Shown: piece after piece, positions 1 through 5,251 of the stretch
Numbering within the stretch: the stretch's first letter is position 1
Layout: each line of letters starts with the position of its first letter
Source of the DNA: Flavobacteriaceae bacterium
Lineage (GTDB): Bacteria; Bacteroidota; Bacteroidia; Flavobacteriales; Flavobacteriaceae
Assembly (NCBI GenBank): GCA_023262245.1
Contig: JALRDC010000067.1
Coordinates: 1 to 5,251, forward strand
DNA length: 5,251 nucleotides
Direction of reading: 5' to 3'
Position numbers and translations under genes: made by a program
The notes under the pieces: generated by a model
Told to the model about the DNA's origin: nothing
The model's database searches: none
Seen by the model: the letters and a program-made list of their open reading frames with translations, nothing else

Positions 1-848
1 AAATTATTATCTGCCCTTACACCAAAAGAACCGGTACAAAAAGTTAATCCATTGTTTAAGGAGGGAACACGATCAAACAAGACCTCTAAATCTTTCGCAG
101 TACTTACAACGCGCGGAATACCGAATAAGGAATGAGGCGGGTCGTCTGGATGAATACACATGCGTATTCCCAAAGTTTCAAGAGTGGGAACTAGTTGTTG
201 AAGGAAATAAATTAAATGTTCTTGAAGCTTTTTTTTATCTAAATGTTTGTAGGCTTGAATTCGCTTATTAAATTGATCAAGTGTGTAGCCTTCTTCTGCC
301 CCTGGCAAGCCAGCAATAATGCTTTTCGTTAAATTCTCTATCTCTTTTTTTTGAAGCTTTTTAAAATAGTGCGCTGCAGCTGTAATTTCATTTTGTGAAT
401 ATTCCTCTTTTGCTTGTTTTCGATTTAAAACAAACAAATCAAAAGCCCTCATCGCATCTATTTCAAAGGCTAAGGCTGTAGCACCGTCTTCCAAGACTTT
501 GTAGAGATGGGTTCTGGTCCAATCCAAAACAGGCATGAAATTGTAACATATGGTAAAGATTCCACAACTGGCTAAGTTTTCAAGGGTTTTTTTATAGTTA
601 TTGATGTAGTTTTCAAATGAACCTCTTTGCTGTTTAATGTCCTCGTGAATGGGAACAGACTCTACAACTCCCCATTCTAGTCCTGCCTTTCGAATCTGCT
701 CTTGATGGGTCTTAATTGCCTCAATCTCCCAAACTGCTCCGTTGGGTATATGATGTAAAGCGGAAACAACATTTACAGCTCCTGCTTGGCGAATATCTCT
801 TAAAGAAACAGCATCTGAATTTCCATACCATCGAAACGATTCAATCAT
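1..848 (-). CDS. uxuA: Mannonate dehydratase UxuA (3' end cut off by window edge)
   Basis: Dehydrates D-mannonate to 2-keto-3-deoxy-D-gluconate in the cytoplasm, a step of glucuronate catabolism. I translated 282 codons by hand from the ATG at 848-846; the frame is open past base 1, and the family is about 390 residues long, so roughly the last 110 are missing. Family blocks are plain: FRWYG near residue 5, ALHHIPNG (30-37), ESVPIHEDIK (63-72), CYNFMPVLDWTRT (101-113), IIAGLPGAEEGYTLDQF (177-193), MCIHPDDPP (230-238) and FCTGSFGVRADN (270-281). His233 and Cys271 correspond to two metal ligands of the family; their 38-residue spacing equals that recalled for the Streptococcus suis enzyme (His199, Cys237). 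The remaining ligands lie outside the window. It is the last visible gene of the leftward operon, 11 bp after the SDR stop. The start has no clear Shine-Dalgarno, only an AT-rich leader. The assignment is very secure. Confidence 0.96.
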   Translation of the reverse strand, partial: MIESFRWYGNSDAVSLRDIRQAGAVNVVSALHHIPNGAVWEIEAIKTHQEQIRKAGLEWGVVESVPIHEDIKQQRGSFENYINNYKKTLENLASCGIFTICYNFMPVLDWTRTHLYKVLEDGATALAFEIDAMRAFDLFVLNRKQAKEEYSQNEITAAAHYFKKLQKKEIENLTKSIIAGLPGAEEGYTLDQFNKRIQAYKHLDKKKLQEHLIYFLQQLVPTLETLGIRMCIHPDDPPHSLFGIPRVVSTAKDLEVLFDRVPSLNNGLTFCTGSFGVRADNN

Positions 849-859
849 TATTTAATTCT

Positions 860-1663
860 TTAAACCCCTGTATAAGCACTAAAACCTCCATCTACAGCTA
901 ATACAATTCCCGTGACAAAAGCGGCACTATCACTACAGAGAAAATGTATAGCGCCACTAAGTTCTTCTGCTTCCCCAAAACGTCCCATGGGGGTGTTTCT
1001 AATAATTTTTTCACCGCGTTCCGTGAGGCTGCCATCCTTATTTAACAACAAATCTCTGTTTTGTTTTCCAATAAAAAATCCTGGTGCTATCGCATTGACG
1101 CGTATACCATCTCCAAACTTTAAAGCCATTTCAACTGCCATCCAACGGGTAAAATTTTCCATCGCTGCTTTTGCAGCAGAATAACCTACTACTCTTGTAA
1201 TCACTCGATCCACAGACATAGAAGAATAATTAACAATACTGCCCTTTCCTTGTTCAGCCATTACTTTCCCAAAAACTATGGAGGGTAAAAGAGTGCCCTT
1301 TAAATTAAGATCTACAACCTCGTCAAAATCAGTTTCAGCCATGTCAAAAATAGATTTGTCATCTGGGATTACTGCTCCTGGTAGATTTCCTCCCACGGCG
1401 TTAATAAGGCTATCAATACGTCCAAATTCATCGAGAATTTTAGTTCGTGTCTGTATCAATTCTGATTGATTCATTACGTCTACAACGTGATAGACCACAG
1501 TAGTCTGTTTTTCTAATTTACTTTTAAGTTTTTTTAATAGGTTTTCACTTCTACCCAAAAGGATTAACTTGACTTTGACTCTCGCAAGACTCTGTGCAAG
1601 TGCTCCACCAAGTGCGCCTGTAACTCCTGTAAGTACAAATACCCTATCTTTTAAATCAAACAT
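860..1663 (-). CDS. SDR-family oxidoreductase, probable D-fructuronate reductase / D-mannonate oxidoreductase
   Basis: A 267-residue classical short-chain dehydrogenase. Visible elements are an N-terminal nucleotide loop TGVTGALG (12-19), a DV pair (62-63), NAVGGN (88-93, the NNAG equivalent), Asn120, Ser148 in NYSSM, the catalytic YSAAK (Tyr161, Lys165), VNAIAPG (189-195) and the C-terminal VDGGFSAYTGV. The middle Gly of the usual TGxxxGxG loop is Ala17, a modest departure. The likely reaction is NAD(P)H-dependent interconversion of D-fructuronate and D-mannonate, which would feed UxuA. That role is inferred from adjacency to uxuA and the long acidic-rich insert after NAVGGN; the fold alone does not set the substrate. 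Classical UxuB is an unrelated long-chain polyol dehydrogenase of about 480 residues, so this would be a non-orthologous replacement. Its ATG directly follows the TAA of the upstream Gfo/Idh gene, implying translational coupling. Cytoplasmic: no signal peptide is seen. Confidence 0.9.
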   Translation of the reverse strand: MFDLKDRVFVLTGVTGALGGALAQSLARVKVKLILLGRSENLLKKLKSKLEKQTTVVYHVVDVMNQSELIQTRTKILDEFGRIDSLINAVGGNLPGAVIPDDKSIFDMAETDFDEVVDLNLKGTLLPSIVFGKVMAEQGKGSIVNYSSMSVDRVITRVVGYSAAKAAMENFTRWMAVEMALKFGDGIRVNAIAPGFFIGKQNRDLLLNKDGSLTERGEKIIRNTPMGRFGEAEELSGAIHFLCSDSAAFVTGIVLAVDGGFSAYTGV

Positions 1664-2857
1664 TTACAGATTGTATTTTGGATCCCAAGCGACTACTTGT
1701 TCTGTATCCATTGCGCGAATACCCATATCCACAGCAAAGGAAACCGCTGCACCACTTTTTATATTAGACATCGGGGTTGTATTGTTTATTATGGCAGATT
1801 TAAAATCTTCTAATGCCTGTCTGGAGGGATCTTTATGATTGTAATCAATTGGATTTCCTCTTCCCTCTGTCCAGCTTGCTGTAGCACCCGATACTCCATC
1901 TACATCACCCATTATTTTGTTATATTTTCCCTCTGGATATTTCCATGCTTTTTGATAATCTATAATTACGGTTCCTTTATCGCCATGAACCTTGATTAAA
2001 TAATCATCTTTTGCGTTAGAGGTTAAACAAGTAAAACTAGCTTTTACACCCGAAGGATAGGTATAAATCAAGTGGGTATTGTCATAGGTCTCTCTTCCGT
2101 CTTTCCAGTAGTCAATCCCACCAAATCCTGCAACTTTTTCAGGATTCTCTTTTAATAACCAATTGGTAAAGTCAATTTGATGTGAGCTCAACTCTGCCGT
2201 AAGTCCATAAGAGTATTCTCGATACATTCTCCAATTGATTTGGCGTTCAAATTGAGGATCGGGTACGGGTCTTCTCCAATTACCATTTCGATTCCACTGT
2301 GCTTCAATAGAGCTAATTTTTCCTATCCCGCCTCCTTGAATCATCTCTACAATATGTCCGTAAAGTCGAGAACTGTGGTATTGATGACCCGTTTGAAAAA
2401 TTTTGTTGTGCTCCTGTTCCACTTTTTGAACCAACTTTAAAGTAGCTGTATCCCCTTTTACCATTGTTTTTTCGCAATAAATATGTACGTCAGCATCCAC
2501 GGCATCTGACGCAATTACTGCATGGGTACTCAAGGGTGTGCAAATAATTACTGCATCCAAATTTTTGTGTCCTAACAAGTCGGTATGTTTTGAGTATTTT
2601 TTTGCTTTAGGAGCTATTTTGGTGGCTTGTTCCAATCTAAAACTGAGGCTGTCACAAAAGGCAATCAGTTCCATACCCTCAATTTTATTTATAATTCGCA
2701 TCAAACCTTGTCCGCGATCTCCCGTCCCTATGACTCCAACATTCAAACGGTCTGCCGAGGAGGAATTTAAGATTGAAAAAACCTCTTTTTTTGGTAATAG
2801 TAATGGAACGCTGGCCATTACAGCGCTTTTTTTAATAAATGCTCTTCGTGATGCCAT
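1664..2857 (-). CDS. Gfo/Idh/MocA family oxidoreductase with Tat-type signal
   Basis: First gene of the leftward operon, 397 residues from the ATG at 2857. A longer frame opens at 2908, but its extra 17 residues look like leader; the chosen start puts a Tat-like motif SRRAFIKK (3-10) and a short hydrophobic stretch (SAVMASVPLLLP) at the N-terminus, so export to the periplasm is likely. The Rossmann domain follows with GVIGTGDRG (41-49), an ICTP block near 105-108 and CEKT (128-131), where the family's usual EKP reads EKT. The C-terminal domain has ELSSHQIDF, with His226 and Asp229 at the position of the family's active-site His/Asp. Such enzymes use bound or free NAD(P) to oxidise or reduce sugar hydroxyls. 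Substrate is unknown; the divergent DUF1080 gene suggests a glycoside 3-oxidation, while the uxuA-SDR neighbours suggest a uronate-linked substrate (both inference). GH109 alpha-N-acetylgalactosaminidase shares this fold, but I saw none of its typical sequence blocks. Confidence 0.9.
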   Translation of the reverse strand: MASRRAFIKKSAVMASVPLLLPKKEVFSILNSSSADRLNVGVIGTGDRGQGLMRIINKIEGMELIAFCDSLSFRLEQATKIAPKAKKYSKHTDLLGHKNLDAVIICTPLSTHAVIASDAVDADVHIYCEKTMVKGDTATLKLVQKVEQEHNKIFQTGHQYHSSRLYGHIVEMIQGGGIGKISSIEAQWNRNGNWRRPVPDPQFERQINWRMYREYSYGLTAELSSHQIDFTNWLLKENPEKVAGFGGIDYWKDGRETYDNTHLIYTYPSGVKASFTCLTSNAKDDYLIKVHGDKGTVIIDYQKAWKYPEGKYNKIMGDVDGVSGATASWTEGRGNPIDYNHKDPSRQALEDFKSAIINNTTPMSNIKSGAAVSFAVDMGIRAMDTEQVVAWDPKYNL

Positions 2858-2959
2858 CAATTTTATTTTACAGAATTTCGACCCTATTTGGTCTCTGCAA
2901 TTTAACAAAAAACTTTTGCTATATTGGGTAGTAATTATTCAATTACAAAAAATATCATT
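2858..2959. promoter_or_regulatory. Divergent intergenic region, presumed promoters for both operons
   Basis: Only about 100 bp separate the two oppositely transcribed operons, so both promoters should lie here. The region is AT-rich. A TTTG at 2915-2918 and a TAATTATT at 2932-2939 on the plus strand weakly resemble the Bacteroidota -33 (TTTG) and -7 (TAnnTTTG) elements, but the 13 bp spacing is too short and the match is poor. On the minus strand a TAAATTG is also only a partial match. I found no convincing operator palindrome. The regional call rests on gene arrangement, not on a clean motif. Confidence 0.4.
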
Positions 2960-4351
2960 TTGACGTCACTTCATTCTCGATCGCTTAATTTTCTTTTTTT
3001 TCTATTCACCCTCTCTTTATTTAATCTTAAGGGGCAGCAAACAGAATGGGTGAATTTATTTGAAAAAAATGACTTGACCGATTTCGTTAAGTTGAATGGA
3101 AATGCAGAGTTTGAGCTTAAAGATGGAGTTCTGATTGGAACTTCCAAGCTCAACACTCCCAATAGTTTTTTGGCTACAAAAGCGATTTATGCTGATTTTA
3201 TATTAGAATTCGAAGTACTCATTGAATTCGGTTTAAACTCGGGAGTTCAATTTAGAAGTGAAAGTTTAAATAGTTATTTAAATAGAAGGGTACACGGCTA
3301 TCAGTGCGAAATTGAAACCAGTTCTCGAAAATGGGCGGGAGGTATTTATGATGAAGCAAGACGCGGATGGCTTTATCCCCTAACAAGAAATTCTAAAGGT
3401 CAGGAGGCTTTTGTCAATGGCACTTGGAACAAATACCGTATTGAAGCAATAGGAAATACAATTAAAAGCTTTGTCAATGGAATAGAAGTTTCTAACCTAG
3501 TTGATGATATGACTGCAGAAGGCTTTATTGCCTTCCAGGTTCACGGGATATCAAAACCAGAAGAAGAAGGAAAGCAAGTCCGTTGGAGAAATGTCCGTAT
3601 AATGACTTCAAATTTGGAAAGTCATCAGATGATTGCTTCCAATAAGGCTCCTCAAATAAGCTATTTGAATGGGATACTGACCAAAGAAGAGCAACGCCTT
3701 GGATTTCGAATGCTTTGGGACGGGAAAACGAGTAAAGGATGGAGAGGAGCCAATCAAAATACTTTTCCAGAAAAGGGATGGCATATAAAAGAGGGTGTTT
3801 TAACCGTAGAAGCTTCTGAAGGGAAGGAATCCCGTAATGGAGGTGATATAGTGACTTTAGAGTCCTTTAGAGACTTTGAATTGAGTTTGGATTTTATGCT
3901 CACCCCAGGGGCTAATAGTGGAATAAAATATTATGTAAAAACCAAGCTAAATAAAGGAGGTGGTTCAGCAATTGGTTTGGAATATCAATTGTTAGACGAC
4001 AACGAGCATGAGGACGCTAAACTTGGTAAAAATGGTAACAGAACATTGGGCTCACTATATGATCTTATTCGGGCAGAAAATAGAACCACAGGAGTAAGAG
4101 GAAAAAATTTCAAAGGAGTTGGACAATGGAATAATGCTCGGATCGTCTCAAGAAATGGAAAAGTTGAACATTGGTTAAATCATGTCAAAATTGTTGAATA
4201 TGACCGCTTTAGTCAAGTATTCGGTGCGCTAGTAGAAAAAAGTAAATACGAAAAATGGGAGCAGTTTGGTCAATGGCCTGAGGGAGTTATCCTTCTCCAA
4301 GATCATGGAAACGAAGTCTCTTTTAAAAACATTAAAATTAGAGAGTTTTAA
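2960..4351 (+). CDS. Secreted protein with two DUF1080 (3-keto-disaccharide hydrolase-type) domains
   Basis: The frame has no ATG between the in-frame stop at 2903-2905 and the first domain, so a TTG start is needed, at 2924 (475 aa) or 2960 (463 aa). I prefer 2960 because it gives a normal signal peptide: a short polar start with one Arg, a hydrophobic core LNFLFFLFTLSLFNL, then KG before QQTEW. Numbered from the 2924 start, domain 1 spans about 41-228 (NSGVQFRS at 105, YQCEIE at 126, GGIYDEARRGWL at 139, WNKYRIEA at 168). Domain 2 spans about 261-474 (NSGIKYYVK at 331, GLEYQLLDD at 361, LGSLYDLI at 385, QWNNARIV at 401). These are jelly-roll repeats of the DUF1080/PF06439 family, some members of which cleave 3-keto-glycosides made by Gfo/Idh oxidoreductases. 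Here the next gene, 3 bp on, is such an oxidoreductase. No lipobox cysteine is seen, so it is probably periplasmic or secreted rather than a lipoprotein. Which domain is catalytic is unknown. Confidence 0.9.
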   Translation: MTSLHSRSLNFLFFLFTLSLFNLKGQQTEWVNLFEKNDLTDFVKLNGNAEFELKDGVLIGTSKLNTPNSFLATKAIYADFILEFEVLIEFGLNSGVQFRSESLNSYLNRRVHGYQCEIETSSRKWAGGIYDEARRGWLYPLTRNSKGQEAFVNGTWNKYRIEAIGNTIKSFVNGIEVSNLVDDMTAEGFIAFQVHGISKPEEEGKQVRWRNVRIMTSNLESHQMIASNKAPQISYLNGILTKEEQRLGFRMLWDGKTSKGWRGANQNTFPEKGWHIKEGVLTVEASEGKESRNGGDIVTLESFRDFELSLDFMLTPGANSGIKYYVKTKLNKGGGSAIGLEYQLLDDNEHEDAKLGKNGNRTLGSLYDLIRAENRTTGVRGKNFKGVGQWNNARIVSRNGKVEHWLNHVKIVEYDRFSQVFGALVEKSKYEKWEQFGQWPEGVILLQDHGNEVSFKNIKIREF

Positions 4352-4354
4352 AAT

Positions 4355-5143
4355 ATGGATGGAAAAAGAAGAAATTTTATTAAGACTGCGTCTTTGGCAA
4401 CACTAGCAACTGGTGTAAGCCCTACTTTTATGATCGGAAACAACATATTAGGTGCCAATGACCGTATCCATTGTGCTATTGCTGGAATTAGAAGTAGAGG
4501 AAAAGCACATGCAGCAGCTATTAAGCTTCAAAAAAATGCTAAAATTACTTATAGTTGCGATGTTGATGATACCATCATAGAAGAACACAACTTGTGGAGT
4601 AAAAAAAATATTGGGTACGTACCCAAAGTAGAAAAAGACTTTCGAAAACTGGTTGAACGAAAAGATATTGATGCCGTTTTCATTGCCAGTCCAGAACATT
4701 GGCATACACCCATGACATTAATGGCACTTCAGGCAGGAAAACACGTTTATGTTGAAAAACCTTGTAGTCACAATCCTCATGAAAATGAAATGCTTGTAGC
4801 AGCCCAAAAAAAATATGGTTTGAAAGTACAAATGGGGAACCAACAACGCTCTGCCCTCACCAGTATACATGCCATAGAAGATATCAAAAATGGAATAATA
4901 GGAGAGGTCTATAAAGGAGAAGCTTATTATTCTAATAATCGCGGTTCCATTGGTATTGGAAAAGAAGTAGCTGTACCCAAAACTTTAGATTGGGAGTTGT
5001 GGCAGGGTCCAGCACCAAGAAAGAAGTATAAAGATAATATTCATCCTTACAATTGGCATTGGTTTAGAAACTGGGGTACTGGAGAAGTACACAATAACGG
5101 AACTCATGAAATCGATATATGTCGTTGGGCTCTTGGCGTTGAT
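4355..5143 (+). CDS. Gfo/Idh/MocA family oxidoreductase with Tat signal, truncated by a chimeric junction
   Basis: Starts at the ATG 3 bp after the DUF1080 stop, so the two are surely co-transcribed. I translated 263 genuine codons. The N-terminus carries a canonical Tat motif KRRNFIK (4-10) and a hydrophobic stretch ending near residue 34. The Rossmann domain shows AGIRSRG (43-49), where the second Gly of GxGxxG is Arg46, then ASPEHWHTPM (111-120) and an intact VEKP (133-136). The second domain carries WELWQGPAP (213-221), NWHWFRNWGTGE (233-244) and NGTHEIDICRWALGVD (248-263), with His251 and Asp254 in the active-site position. This belongs to the periplasmic sugar-oxidoreductase branch common in Bacteroidota and Planctomycetes, and likely makes the keto-sugar substrate of the DUF1080 protein (inference). 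Family members run about 400-450 residues, so the C-terminal third is missing. The frame stays open to 5251, but residues 264-299 come from unrelated high-GC DNA and are not part of this protein. Confidence 0.93.
5123..5143. other. Chimeric junction with microhomology
   Basis: These 21 bases read RWALGVD within the plus-strand Gfo/Idh gene (codons 257-263) and INAKSPT within the minus-strand MenB fragment, both of which are the expected conserved residues of their families. To the left the DNA is AT-rich and only the Gfo/Idh reading makes sense; to the right it is 64% GC and only the MenB reading makes sense. A shared stretch of about 17-21 nt is the typical footprint of a false join by short overlap in assembly, or of template switching in amplification. 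Confidence 0.8.
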
Positions 5144-5251
5144 CTCTCGTGCCCACTCCAGGGCCATCACCTCGAGATGGTCGTGGTCGACGACGGCGTT
5201 CACCATGCCCATTCGGTGTGCTTCTTCCGCGGAGTAGTCGCGCCCGAGGAA
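5123..5251 (-). CDS. menB: Fragment of MenB-like 1,4-dihydroxy-2-naphthoyl-CoA synthase (foreign high-GC DNA)
   Basis: Read on the minus strand from 5251, the sequence gives FLGRDYSAEEAHRMGMVNAV, then VDHDHLEVMALEWAREINAKSPT. This matches the crotonase-fold MenB family: the FLGR-Y-A segment, MG-VNAVV, and the helix EWAxEINAKSP, which closely resembles the Mycobacterium tuberculosis MenB segment as I recall it. MenB closes the second ring of menaquinone by converting o-succinylbenzoyl-CoA to 1,4-dihydroxy-2-naphthoyl-CoA. Only about 43 residues from the C-terminal half are present; the 5' part lies beyond the window and the 3' part is lost at the junction. The GC content of 5144-5251 is 69 of 108 bases (64%), unlike all other sequence here, and the codons are strongly GC-ending, suggesting an actinobacterial source. 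Another enoyl-CoA hydratase is possible but fits less well. Confidence 0.8.

Noticed and set aside
2858..2908. A 17-residue N-terminal extension of the leftward Gfo/Idh protein from the ATG at 2908
   Set aside because: It would bury the SRRAFIKK Tat motif inside the protein and occupy the divergent promoter region; the ATG at 2857 puts the motif at residues 3-9.
2538..2963. A 141-codon plus-strand open frame opposite the leftward Gfo/Idh gene
   Set aside because: It is the antisense shadow of a clear Gfo/Idh coding sequence, has no recognisable domain, and runs across the intergenic region.
3411..3481. The 11-mer TTTGTCAATGG repeated about 60 bp apart
   Set aside because: Both copies encode FVNG within DUF1080 domain 1; this is coding coincidence, not a repeat element.
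4985..5212. A 75-codon minus-strand open frame starting at MGMVNAVV
   Set aside because: Only its first part (to about 5123) is real MenB sequence; the rest is the antisense of the Gfo/Idh gene, created by the junction. The ATG is an internal Met of MenB, not a start.
5144..5251. Plus-strand continuation of the Gfo/Idh reading frame to the window end
   Set aside because: The frame stays open by chance in high-GC DNA, but residues after GVD do not resemble the family and the MenB reading on the other strand explains the bases better.
1..5251. CRISPR array, insertion sequence, tRNA/rRNA or transcription terminator
   Set aside because: No direct-repeat/spacer pattern, transposase, structural RNA or hairpin plus T-run was seen; the window is almost entirely coding and both operons run off its ends.

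Overview
The window is mostly AT-rich DNA with the style of the phylum Bacteroidota, probably a flavobacterium-like carbohydrate degrader. The evidence is AT-rich codon use, the absence of clear Shine-Dalgarno boxes, Tat-exported Gfo/Idh/MocA oxidoreductases and a secreted double DUF1080 protein, a combination typical of this phylum. The species cannot be fixed from the sequence.

Layout: two operons diverge from a short intergenic region at about 2858-2959. The leftward (minus-strand) operon reads Gfo/Idh/MocA oxidoreductase with a Tat signal (2857-1664), short-chain dehydrogenase (1663-860), then mannonate dehydratase uxuA (848 to beyond base 1, cut by the window edge). The first two genes abut (TAA then ATG) and the next gap is 11 bp. 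The rightward operon reads a secreted protein with two DUF1080 / 3-keto-glycoside hydrolase-type domains (2960-4351), then, after 3 bp, a second Tat-type Gfo/Idh/MocA oxidoreductase (4355 onward).

Proposed joint role (inference): the exported Gfo/Idh enzymes and the DUF1080 protein look like an envelope 3-keto-glycoside route, in which a sugar hydroxyl is oxidised to a ketone and the glycosidic bond is then cleaved by elimination/hydration. The SDR and UxuA are the cytoplasmic fructuronate to mannonate to 2-keto-3-deoxygluconate steps of hexuronate catabolism. Together they suggest a locus for a glucuronate-containing glycoside or polysaccharide.

The right end is not continuous biology. From about base 5144 the sequence switches to roughly 64% GC. 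On the minus strand it encodes a piece of an actinobacterial-type MenB (1,4-dihydroxy-2-naphthoyl-CoA synthase). The switch lies inside the second Gfo/Idh gene, at a stretch of up to 21 nt (5123-5143) that reads plausibly as either gene. This is best explained as a chimeric join from assembly or amplification, so the last ~108 bases should not be assigned to the same organism.
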